Shown here: positions 35,601 through 42,887 of the stretch, piece by piece
Layout: each line of letters opens with the position of its first letter
Numbering within the stretch: the first letter of the stretch is position 1
Assembly: GCA_932182025.1 (NCBI GenBank)
Contig: CAKNXK010000012.1
Coordinates: forward strand, 61,184-125,183
Direction of reading: 5' to 3'
Length of the DNA: 64,000 nucleotides
Source: an uncultured Candidatus Melainabacteria bacterium
GTDB lineage: Bacteria > Cyanobacteriota > Vampirovibrionia > Gastranaerophilales > Gastranaerophilaceae
Made by a program: the position numbers and the translations under genes
Notes under the pieces: generated by a model
Seen by the model: the letters and a program-made list of their open reading frames with translations, nothing else
The model's database searches: none
What the model was told of the DNA's origin: nothing

Positions 35601-36175
35601 TTAACTTCATTTAGAATAAGCGTAGAATTAACAACGCGTTTTTCAACAGTCTCAAGTTCACCCATAGCTTGTTCTATACGACGGTCGAAATCTGCAACAC
35701 CAGCTATTTCATCAATAATTTTACGACGCTCACCAACAGTACAGTTAGTAATTGACATAACGTCACCCTGCATCATAACGTTATAGCTGTTTGGAGTAAT
35801 ATTATACTTTTCTAACTTGGCATGAACATCAGATAATGTTGCAATCTTATCATCCAAATAATAAATACTGTTAAACCCTTGAGAAGATTTTCTAATCCTT
35901 CTTGCAACAGAAAAATCCCCATCTTCGGTTTCACCAAATGTTACTTTTACAAAAGCTTCATTCCTTTTATTGTAGGTTGAGATTAAGTGAAAAAGCTTTT
36001 CTGCACGAAGGGTTCGGGAAGTAGAAAGTCCTAATGCAAAAAGAATACTGTCAATAATATTACTCTTTCCTGAACCATTAGGCCCTGAAATAGTAGTAAA
36101 CCCTTTAAGCATTGGTATTTCAACTTTATTGGCAAACGACTTGAAGTTATCAACCTCCAGCTGCTTAATGTACAT
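32684..36175 (-). CDS. smc: Chromosome segregation protein SMC
   Basis: 1163 residues, full length. Walker A GPNGSGKSN at 31-39; two long coiled coils; hinge at about 505-660 (RAVDTVVNANIRGVHAPL); ABC signature LAGMSGGEKAL and Walker B PFYAFDEVDASLD near the C-terminus. ATPase of the SMC-ScpAB condensin. GGGAGGGG precedes the ATG. Head of the operon with scpA and scpB. Confidence 0.97.
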   Translation of the reverse strand: MYIKQLEVDNFKSFANKVEIPMLKGFTTISGPNGSGKSNIIDSILFALGLSTSRTLRAEKLFHLISTYNKRNEAFVKVTFGETEDGDFSVARRIRKSSQGFNSIYYLDDKIATLSDVHAKLEKYNITPNSYNVMMQGDVMSITNCTVGERRKIIDEIAGVADFDRRIEQAMGELETVEKRVVNSTLILNEVNVNLEKLNEEREVALKYQKLKDEKSGLESQINTVKFFDLRRNLEKAHENILEFTKKKKEEELKSKDIDERLKLIREKYEEISNTIKEKGETHQLELKQKAEEIKGSIARKNSSIVFADKQIQDNLKTIENTKNGIETQQGKIKESELKISMTQENIKGIEANIEEQKKILHKILEDMSGLNETAEKHIEKRNNLRKELEAEQDKETKLIQKQAPLEADLSTKKKQIEEARAKLVELEEFKANFSETKSSKELMIEQLGAELEDFKTILKNTLDEYDKTKNEITDMDYDLQAARKKIYQLEAIKNANEEANLGRAVDTVVNANIRGVHAPLMKLGQVDEEFSTAMEIAVGGRMAHIVVDDEHVASTCIELLKSSNAGRATFVPLNKIVKCPKSLNLPKEKGVIDFAINLIDFEDEYLNAFYYAVGDTLVVEDRSVANKLIGKYRMVTLSGDLFEKSGSITGGAVRKTGLKFAQNSDSEIDTFRARLKEMESKYSALVSKRSSLEAKMEDIRGRYSASTTEFNKAKLELTNLETSFSNTQKNIDEKQEFLKITEPEVLKIEKELDKIEEQHIDISEKMTNLQTEITEVEKLMNDADLKDLKEKTSGVEAEIKRYEKNLADANNEIEGLHQRIDFINTTIKTHNDTIERTLGVNKELELDKAKFAEEIKGLEAEFEVLDVQIKEITDKLGELLNQRDAINKDLVDLETQKNLKLSDIEKIGEQIESFKARRRELEPMLEETKNILTEAGVNISELTPVEMSIDEITARIQRLQRRMDELGAVNMRALEDYDKVLERQQALQSQIETLTNERAQIMERMKGYEDLKKETFLKTYNVINENFKDIFHRLSDGEGTLLLENEENPFAGGLDIEAQPRDKKKQRLAGMSGGEKALTALSFVFAIQKYMPAPFYAFDEVDASLDGINVEKLAHIVQSQAETTQFIVVSHRKPMIESANRTIGVTQKEKGISKVTGVKLRD

Positions 36176-36240
36176 TAATCCCCTCCCATACTTAATTACA
36201 CACTAAAATAAAAGTCATGTCAAATGTTTTACAATAAGGT

Positions 36241-36328
36241 GCGGTTGACATTTCGTTAGACTACAAGACTGGCATTAGCCTACAAGTCAACCTTTCGAAC
36301 AGACTACCGGCGGGTTCACATTGGGCGG
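36241..36328 (+). repeat. 88-bp direct repeat, copy 1
   Basis: Begins GCGGTTGACATTTCGTTAGA and ends GGGTTCACATTGGGCGG. Copy 2 starts exactly 100 bp later with two substitutions. GC content is higher than the surroundings. It sits in the 331-bp non-coding interval between the flagellin stop and the smc start. A degenerate piece lies at 42053. Confidence 0.9.
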
Positions 36329-36340
36329 TTAACGGCGGGG

Positions 36341-36428
36341 GCGGTTGACATTTCGTTAGACTACAAGACTGACATTAGCCTACAAGTCAACCTTTCGAAC
36401 AGACTACTGGCGGGTTCACATTGGGCGG
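36341..36428 (+). repeat. 88-bp direct repeat, copy 2
   Basis: Differs from copy 1 at two positions (GGCATT to GACATT; ACCGG to ACTGG). The 12-bp spacer between the copies contains a GGCGGGGG run. Confidence 0.9.
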
Positions 36429-36429
36429 G

Positions 36430-36505
36430 AGCAAGGAGAATGTGTTTTCGAAACAATAGCGAGAGCGTGAGCAGAAGCGTTGTTGAGAAAATACATTCTC
36501 CTTGC
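36430..36505. repeat. Long imperfect stem-loop at the flagellin 3' end
   Basis: GCAAGGAGAATGTGTTTTC pairs with GAAAATACATTCTCCTTGC (18 of 19), and the interior ACAATAGC/GCGTTGT-type arms pair again, giving a rod of about 75 nt. The right arm ends 2 bp before the flagellin stop codon. There is no U-run, so it is either an mRNA 3' stabiliser or a MITE/REP-like element. Confidence 0.75.
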
Positions 36506-36506
36506 G

Positions 36507-39500
36507 TTAATATACTAAAAGCCCCAATATAAACTCTCTGTTAATATTTCTAGTCGAAGCCATCAAAGCAGCTGAAGCCTGCTGTAAGATTTCATACTTA
36601 ATATAATTTGAACTCTCTTTTGCTACATCTGCGTCTCTAAGGGTTGAACGGGTTGAAAGCATGTTCTCCATCTGTATTGATTGACTTTCTAATACAGATT
36701 CTAATCTATTTATTACAGAACCTATATTCAACAACTGTTCTTCTATTTGCGCTGATAAATCATCTATTTTTTCTATGTTTTCAGCAAGACTGCTTGGGTC
36801 TGAGAAATCCACATAAAAATCAAACAGATTAAAGCTTATTGACATATTTATAAACGAATTGGCATCACTTCCCAAATCAACTTTCAAAGTTAGTTCAAAA
36901 GGACGCGGAGTTATGTCCACAACATTTGTATATTGAGTATTCTTCCCGTTGTTTATCATTGTATTTCTACCGCCGGCTTCACCATCAATAATATTACCGT
37001 TACCGCCTGCTACAAGGAACTCATCATTGGCATCACCACCATTAGTTATGTTGCCGTTTCCTGATATTGTTATTTTATCAACACCGCTTCCGCCATTGTA
37101 TGAATTTGTATCACCGCGAAGAGTTACAGTATTATCGCCCGAAGTTGAACTTACACTGTTACCGTTTCCGCGAACTTCTAATTTATCATCACCACTGCCT
37201 GAATTAACATTATTATTGTTTCCGTTAATAACTACTTTTTCTTCACCGTTCTGAGAGACATAGGTATTACCGTCTCCAAGGATATTTACATCTCCTGTAA
37301 CATTTCCTGCATGAACCTCATTTGAGTCACCGTCTATACCGATTTTATTGTTGCCTGATCCTGTGGTTACGGTATTGGATGAACCCGATATTGAGAACGT
37401 ATTATCGCCATTTCCGGCTGTAATTGTATTATCATCACTTCGAACGTTAACCGTATTGTTTCCGCCAAGCTCCAATGTGTTATTGGAACCGTTAAGGGTT
37501 ACACGATTATTGCCTGTTCCTGTTTGGATATTTGAATTGTTTGAAGAATTCACAATTATATTATCATCACCGTTTCCGCTGTTTATAAGCTTGTCTGATG
37601 ATGAATTCAGGATTATTGTATCGTTGCCGTCACCTGAATTAACCGAATTGTTTTCGCTGTTAAGGTTTATAGTATCATCACCGCCAAGTGTATTGATTAT
37701 ATTATCTGAACCGCTTTCTGCTGTTATTATGTCAGAAAGATTTCCGCCGTTTATTGTGTTGTTATCACCACGGATATTGAGCTTATGAGCCTTATTTAAC
37801 TCAGAATCAACAGTTAAATTTGAGCCATCTAAAGTTATTACTCCAGTATTAGGGTTAAACGAATATCGAAGTTGATTTCCTCCCGAAAAATCGTTTGTTA
37901 CTGTATAAGTCTTGCCATCAAGCTCAAAAGTCTTAACTTCACCTAAATATGTAAACACAAGCATCCCGCTGTTCGGGTCACGGTTAACGTTTGTAAGGGT
38001 TGTATTAATTCCGTTATCTACATAATAATTAGTTCCTGTACCGCCATCTACAGTATTATTTTTACCATCAATAACAACATAGTCATTTCCGCCTCCTCCA
38101 AGCACAATATTGTTATCCCCTTTCATATAGAAAGTATCATCACCTGCACCGCCGGATACAGAGATGTTACTACAGTTTATATTATATATATTATTACCGT
38201 AATTATCGATAACATTGATTGTAGAATTAAGGTTATATGTGTCATTTCCGGCTCCGCCATTTACAGTATATGGATTTGAGAAACCTACTATATTAATAGT
38301 ATCGTCTCCGTCTTCTCCATATATATTAGCAACGGCTGCCGTAATAGTATCATTGCCATTACCTCCATAAATAGCACAATCACCTGTAAATGTCGATGTT
38401 ATTGTATCATCGCCATCCAAACCATTAATAAGAGTCACATAACCGAAGTTTACTATTGTATCATCTAAGTTCCCGCCATATATACTATTATATCTTCCAC
38501 CTTGTACAATAATATTATGCGATGTATTTAAATCTCCTCTTATATTAAGATCTGAAGCTGCAAATTCAATTTCACCTGTTACAGCATTGTATCTGTATAA
38601 CAAATTTGAAACACCATTATCATTTTTCTTAGATATTTCATAGTTAATACCATTAATATTCAAAATAGAAGAACCGCTATCAGAAACTGCAAACGCTGAA
38701 GCATTATCATAAGAACCAAATCCAACAATTAAAGAGTCAACAGGAGAGCCTCCTGTTAAAGTATTTGTACCGCTTCCGGCATAAATTGAAGAATGACTTA
38801 GTTTTTGTGAATTTAAAATTGTATTATTACCATTGCCAAAATCAAATGAACAACATTGATAATTACCATTTATTGTAACAACATTATTACCATTTCCAGC
38901 TTTTACAACAGATTTAGAACCCGACACTGAAATCGTATTATTTCCTCCTCCGGCATTTAGATATGTATATCCGACAATACTTATATCATCATCACCATTT
39001 CCACCATAGATATGAACATCATGAGTAGTAGAAACAATCTTATCGCCCATATTACCGGCATAATAATATACATTACCGATTGATATTTTAATATTATGCT
39101 TTTGGTTTTCATCACCTTTTACATTAAAATATCTGGATTTAATTTCTAAAGCGCCGTCGTCATTAATTGAATACAAAAAATTTGAAGCGGTATTTTGTCT
39201 ATTAGTAATTGTATAATTTAATCCGTTAATAGTTACAGTTTTTGTCTCTGATGCAGCAAATTCTATAATATTTGCATTGGCATTTGGCACATTAATTAAT
39301 ATTGCATTTGATAGGGCTTCTGCATAATTTGTACCCGCTCCGCCATCAACATAAGCATTAATATTGTTTTTAATATAAAAACGGTCTTCGCCATTCTGAC
39401 CATATAAATTTACACCCCCAGAAGATGTATTTACAGTAAAAATATCATCACCGTCACCGCCATAAGCATTAGTATTGTGTGAATTGATTATAAAATTATC

Positions 39501-40367
39501 ATTACCGCCCTCACCATATAGATATGTCTCCCGGCAATCAGAAATCAATGTATCGTTACCGTCACCGCCATAAATATAGTTCCTAAGGCTTGAACCGTAG
39601 TTTGCACCTGTTACATATATAGTATCGTTAAGTTTACCGCCATAAATATAGTTGTTTGACCCAATAATCTTTAAATTATGGCTCTTATTTTCTTCCCCGC
39701 GAACCACAAAGCTATTGAGATATAATGTTACCTCACCTGTAGTTGTATCTTTTGTATATGACAAAGTCTTTGCTATCGATTCTCTGTTTTTAATAGTATA
39801 TTGAACTCCGTCAATGGTTACAGTTTTAGTCTCTGATGCAGCAAAATCAAAAGCCCCTGAAATTGTATTATCGGTCTGTGCTGCAACACGAGATGAATAC
39901 GCTCTTACTTTCGAATTCGATATTTGTGATACAGTTTCTTCTTCTCTTGGAGTTTCAAATAAATTCAAGCCATTAAATTCCGTATTCTCACGGATTTGTT
40001 TTATCTGTTCAATTATCGCATCCGCCTCTGCCTGCATTGCATCCAAAGACTGGCTTCCATAAGTGCCGTTTGCTGCCTGTACAGAAAGCGCGCGAAGGCG
40101 AGCCAGCTGATCCTGAATATTCTCCAACGCTCCTTGTGCCGTAGAAAGCAAGGATATCCCGTCCTCTGTATTATTTCTTAGTTTTAACAAAGAACTTATA
40201 CGAGTCGAAAGGTCTGTAACAATGCTCAAATTCGCAGCATTGTCTTTTGCATGGTTTAATTTATAGCCTGTTGTCAAACGTTCTATTGTTTGATTAATAC
40301 CAAAGGTCGATGAATTCAGGGTGTTTAAAAGGATTAAGTCCGTAATATTTGTATTGAGGCTAATCAT
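36507..40367 (-). CDS. Giant flagellin with RTX-like beta-roll insertion
   Basis: 1286 residues against 270-550 in ordinary flagellins. Residues 1-165 are the flagellin N-terminal D0/D1 helices (NTLNSSTFGINQTIERLTTG, KDNAANLSIVTDL, LARLRALSVQAANGTY, FNGLNLF). Residues about 1160-1286 are the C-terminal D1/D0 (LRDADVAKESSNYIKYEIL, QQASAALMASTRN). Between them, about 970 residues form four modules beginning near 175, 370, 560 and 808; each has a strand domain (T-V-x-I-x-G-x-x-Y-x-I) followed by arrays of GG-x-G-x-D / N-x-I-x-x-G repeats like calcium-binding RTX rolls or parallel beta-helices. AAAGGAGG precedes the ATG. Expected FliW/CsrA client, although fliW-csrA is 26 kb away. The C-terminus ends ILGLLVY, not the usual LLR. 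Confidence 0.93.
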   Translation of the reverse strand: MISLNTNITDLILLNTLNSSTFGINQTIERLTTGYKLNHAKDNAANLSIVTDLSTRISSLLKLRNNTEDGISLLSTAQGALENIQDQLARLRALSVQAANGTYGSQSLDAMQAEADAIIEQIKQIRENTEFNGLNLFETPREEETVSQISNSKVRAYSSRVAAQTDNTISGAFDFAASETKTVTIDGVQYTIKNRESIAKTLSYTKDTTTGEVTLYLNSFVVRGEENKSHNLKIIGSNNYIYGGKLNDTIYVTGANYGSSLRNYIYGGDGNDTLISDCRETYLYGEGGNDNFIINSHNTNAYGGDGDDIFTVNTSSGGVNLYGQNGEDRFYIKNNINAYVDGGAGTNYAEALSNAILINVPNANANIIEFAASETKTVTINGLNYTITNRQNTASNFLYSINDDGALEIKSRYFNVKGDENQKHNIKISIGNVYYYAGNMGDKIVSTTHDVHIYGGNGDDDISIVGYTYLNAGGGNNTISVSGSKSVVKAGNGNNVVTINGNYQCCSFDFGNGNNTILNSQKLSHSSIYAGSGTNTLTGGSPVDSLIVGFGSYDNASAFAVSDSGSSILNINGINYEISKKNDNGVSNLLYRYNAVTGEIEFAASDLNIRGDLNTSHNIIVQGGRYNSIYGGNLDDTIVNFGYVTLINGLDGDDTITSTFTGDCAIYGGNGNDTITAAVANIYGEDGDDTINIVGFSNPYTVNGGAGNDTYNLNSTINVIDNYGNNIYNINCSNISVSGGAGDDTFYMKGDNNIVLGGGGNDYVVIDGKNNTVDGGTGTNYYVDNGINTTLTNVNRDPNSGMLVFTYLGEVKTFELDGKTYTVTNDFSGGNQLRYSFNPNTGVITLDGSNLTVDSELNKAHKLNIRGDNNTINGGNLSDIITAESGSDNIINTLGGDDTINLNSENNSVNSGDGNDTIILNSSSDKLINSGNGDDNIIVNSSNNSNIQTGTGNNRVTLNGSNNTLELGGNNTVNVRSDDNTITAGNGDNTFSISGSSNTVTTGSGNNKIGIDGDSNEVHAGNVTGDVNILGDGNTYVSQNGEEKVVINGNNNNVNSGSGDDKLEVRGNGNSVSSTSGDNTVTLRGDTNSYNGGSGVDKITISGNGNITNGGDANDEFLVAGGNGNIIDGEAGGRNTMINNGKNTQYTNVVDITPRPFELTLKVDLGSDANSFINMSISFNLFDFYVDFSDPSSLAENIEKIDDLSAQIEEQLLNIGSVINRLESVLESQSIQMENMLSTRSTLRDADVAKESSNYIKYEILQQASAALMASTRNINREFILGLLVY
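36935..39854 (-). repeat. RTX-like repeat array inside the flagellin gene
   Basis: Codes for residues about 172-1145. The modules share a 75-residue introduction (for example AASETKTVTIDGVQYTI and AASETKTVTINGLNYTI) that ends in [RK]G-[DE]-x-N-x-x-H-x-[IL], followed by 15-30 degenerate nonapeptide-type repeats. Modules differ in repeat number, as expected from unequal recombination. Confidence 0.85.
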
Positions 40368-40413
40368 TTATCAGCCTCCTTTGGGGTAATCGGATTAGAA
40401 GGACAGCATCTAG

Positions 40414-40426
40414 CCCCCCCCCCCCC
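40414..40426. repeat. Poly-C(13) homopolymer upstream of the flagellin start
   Basis: Thirteen consecutive C (G on the flagellin strand) 47 bp before the flagellin ATG, the only such GC homopolymer I noticed in this AT-rich window. On the minus strand it is placed between TTGTAG and TAGATG with a total spacing of 17 nt, a promoter-like arrangement although both hexamers are poor. Candidate slipped-strand phase-variation tract. Confidence 0.9.
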
Positions 40427-40726
40427 GAGCTACAATTGGCTCACAGAGCGGGTTTGAGGTTAATACAATATTAACGATACTTAACGGACTACAAACCATG
40501 ACTTCCATATCCTATATATATTATATATCCTATACTTACTTAGTTCCATGAATTATTAAAGTAATAACACTTTTTTTACAAAAATTTACATTTTTTAATA
40601 CTCCAACTCTACTGTTTATGGAGGAGTTTTAACGATATTTATTAAAGCATAGCTCTTTTTCAGTCGTTGTTCATGTTGACTTTTGTAAAAAAAGTATTAA
40701 ACAATAAAAAAACAGGAGACTACGCT

Positions 40727-42031
40727 ATGGGAATGGCAGCTTCACAGGCAAGATATTTAGCACTTACCGCTCGTAAAACAAATACTGAGTACGAGGGACA
40801 GCAGATTAACCAGGCAAGAACGGCACTGGCTAACCAGAGTGCAAATTTATTCAACAGGCTTTTGGGCTTGGAAGTTCCAACTGCTCCGAAAACAACCGAT
40901 TATACAGAGTTACAGTACTCTTATTCTGATGGTACAAACGATTCCGTTATAGAAAGCTGGCAGCAATTATCCACAGCTGATCCTGATTATAATTATATTG
41001 TAAATCACTACTATTACACCAATGTTTATACCGGAGGTCAAAAACTCTTAAGCAATCCTGAAGTACAAACCAAAGGCGAAGTAGTAAAAGAAAATCTTAC
41101 ACCTAACGTTACCGGTGTATCAATTGACCCTGTTAATAACACCGCTGTTGTTACTCTTGATGATGGAACAACAAGAACATATTCTGCCGTAAGCGGGCTG
41201 CAAAAAACAAAAGATTTAGAAAATGCGCTTCAAGATTTTGATACAGCACAAGATAAAGCTATCTCAAACGGTATTCTATCAGAAGATGCGGTCTACGGAT
41301 GGCAAGACACCAATGGTGTTTGGCATTTTATGGTAGAAGAAGATATGGATAAAGGTGAATATAACGATTATTCAACCGTCTACAAACCCGGCTATATTGG
41401 AAACTGTGAGCTTACAGAACTTACTATTCCTTTAGACAAAGATGTAGAAGCAGAGTTAAGGCAAATCGTAAAAGACCTTCCGGATACAGAATTTGCAAAA
41501 TATTTCGATAATGATAATAATTATGCAGGTTATGGAATTTATTCATTCCAAATGAACGGACAAACTTATTTTGCATCTGAATACGATTTATACAACAGCA
41601 TGCAAACTTATGACGAGTACGGAAAACCGATTGAAGGACAACAAAAGCTTCCATACTACAATGCATCTTATATAAAAACAAAAATCGAAGAAACTAATCA
41701 TGCGCTATTAGAAACTGATGGCAACGGCAGGTTTACATCTGTAAAATTTGATGATGACAGTGTAATTTATGCACTTAATGTTGAAACAGTAACAGATGAG
41801 GCAGCTTATGAAGATGCAATGAATGAATACCGTTACAAAGTTCAGCAATACGAAAAAACAATTGCAGACATTAACGCTAAGACATCAATCATTCAGCAGG
41901 AAGACAGGACGCTTGAACTCCGTTTAAAACAGCTTGATACTGAACAAAACGCGCTCTCAACCGAAATGGAAGCAGTCAAGAAGGTTATCAAAGACAACGT
42001 CGAATCAACATTCAAAACATTCTCAGACTAG
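40727..42031 (+). CDS. Protein of unknown function, divergent partner of the giant flagellin
   Basis: 434 residues from the ATG at 40727, which has AGGAG 8 nt upstream; the frame is open to 40667. N-terminus MGMAASQARYLALTARKTN followed by YEGQQINQARTALANQSANLF, and a C-terminal coiled coil (LELRLKQLDTEQNALSTEME). The helical ends enclosing a beta/polar centre resemble the layout of flagellar axial proteins, but I cannot match it to FlgE, FlgK or FlgL. Shares a 300-bp divergent promoter region with the flagellin. Confidence 0.75.
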   Translation: MGMAASQARYLALTARKTNTEYEGQQINQARTALANQSANLFNRLLGLEVPTAPKTTDYTELQYSYSDGTNDSVIESWQQLSTADPDYNYIVNHYYYTNVYTGGQKLLSNPEVQTKGEVVKENLTPNVTGVSIDPVNNTAVVTLDDGTTRTYSAVSGLQKTKDLENALQDFDTAQDKAISNGILSEDAVYGWQDTNGVWHFMVEEDMDKGEYNDYSTVYKPGYIGNCELTELTIPLDKDVEAELRQIVKDLPDTEFAKYFDNDNNYAGYGIYSFQMNGQTYFASEYDLYNSMQTYDEYGKPIEGQQKLPYYNASYIKTKIEETNHALLETDGNGRFTSVKFDDDSVIYALNVETVTDEAAYEDAMNEYRYKVQQYEKTIADINAKTSIIQQEDRTLELRLKQLDTEQNALSTEMEAVKKVIKDNVESTFKTFSD

Positions 42032-42052
42032 TGCTACGCACTTAGATAAGGG

Positions 42053-42083
42053 GCGGCTGACATTTTGTCTGAACTACAAGATT
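42053..42083 (+). repeat. Degenerate fragment of the 88-bp repeat
   Basis: GCGGCTGACATTT and ACTACAAGATT match the first 31 nt of the repeats at 36241/36341 with a few changes and one extra base, in the same orientation, on the far side of the flagellin block. Confidence 0.6.
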
Positions 42084-42088
42084 ATTTT

Positions 42089-42116
42089 AAAAAACGGGCT
42101 TGCAGCCCGTTTTTTA
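42089..42116. terminator. Bidirectional terminator between 42031 and the DUF2997 gene
   Basis: AAAAAACGGGCT/AGCCCGTTTTTT stem with a TGC loop. Confidence 0.9.
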
Positions 42117-42332
42117 TTACCATTCAGTTCTTATTTCCTGATTTTCGGTATTACTTATTTCAGTTTCTGTTTCATAATATTCTTGAGAAAGCTGCGTATC
42201 AGTAATATTTACATTAACCAATTTTTTCAAAACCTCAATATAATCAAGGCATTTTTTACCTTTTACACCATGAGTCTGCATTACAATCTCACCGTTTGGT
42301 AGTAATTTTATTTTTAGTTTTTTATCGCCCAT
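42117..42332 (-). CDS. DUF2997 family protein
   Basis: 71 residues; LKIKLLPNGEIVMQTHGVKGKKCLDYIEVL is the DUF2997 pattern (strand, G-x-V/I, then G-x-x-G-x-x-C). These small proteins occur with Ycf35/DUF1257 and AAA+ genes in cyanobacteria, as they do here. The C-terminal 25 residues are an acidic tail. Last gene of the run; terminator follows. Confidence 0.8.
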   Translation of the reverse strand: MGDKKLKIKLLPNGEIVMQTHGVKGKKCLDYIEVLKKLVNVNITDTQLSQEYYETETEISNTENQEIRTEW

Positions 42333-42343
42333 CTATAAACTCC

Positions 42344-42871
42344 TTAATCAATATTAACCGTCAGAACAATCGTATTGTCATCAAGAACTTCTTCTTCCTC
42401 GATTTCCATATTATTGTCTTTGAGTTTATCAATAATACTCAAGTAAGCTTCTTCCTGAACATTAAGAGCATACTCGCTGCTTAAATCATTCACTTTTTCT
42501 TCTGCGTTATCTGTATCAAGGCAGGTAACGGTTAAGAAATATGGTTTATCCTCTGAAGGTTTTTCAAAAGATAAAGTATAGCTGTCCACCTGACCTGTTA
42601 TTCTGCCAAAATCAGTAGTGCTAATATTAACAACACCGTGTTCTTCAAGGGTTTTAATCAAAACATCTTTATCCATAAAAGCTGTTTCGAAACTTTTTTC
42701 CATGAAGTGTTTGGCTGTTATAACATTAACTTCTTCACAAGTTGTGCCGTTTTCTTGCATTTCTTCTTTTTTTGCTGCCTTAGATGCGATACTTGTTGCT
42801 GCTGAAGCTGCAATAACAGCACCTATTGCCTGATACAATAACCAAGGCACTGCAATAACTGTACATGACAT
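42344..42871 (-). CDS. Ycf35/DUF1257-like protein with N-terminal membrane segment
   Basis: 175 residues. The C-terminal 120 (DVLIKTLEEHGV, GQVDSYTLSFEK, LSSEYALNVQEEAYLSIIDKL, ending IVLTVNID) follow the DUF1257/Ycf35 pattern of two strand-helix halves. The first 35 residues contain a hydrophobic Ala-rich segment absent in Ycf35. Position between ycf46-like and DUF2997 genes supports the assignment, which would be weak from sequence alone. Confidence 0.62.
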   Translation of the reverse strand: MSCTVIAVPWLLYQAIGAVIAASAATSIASKAAKKEEMQENGTTCEEVNVITAKHFMEKSFETAFMDKDVLIKTLEEHGVVNISTTDFGRITGQVDSYTLSFEKPSEDKPYFLTVTCLDTDNAEEKVNDLSSEYALNVQEEAYLSIIDKLKDNNMEIEEEEVLDDNTIVLTVNID

Positions 42872-42887
42872 AATTTATTCTCCTATT

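Noticed and set aside
36176..36506. Searched for an insertion sequence or transposase fragment in the repeat-containing interval
   Set aside because: No open frame with transposase motifs and no target-site duplication could be seen; only the direct repeats and stem-loop are supported.
36949..37788. Long plus-strand open frames rich in Pro/Ser/Leu inside the flagellin region
   Set aside because: They are antisense shadows of the repetitive GG-x-G-x-D codons of the flagellin on the minus strand; no Shine-Dalgarno and strongly biased composition.
36935..39854. Repeat array considered as CRISPR or satellite DNA
   Set aside because: The repeats are degenerate at DNA level, keep a protein reading frame throughout, and have no uniform spacer length.
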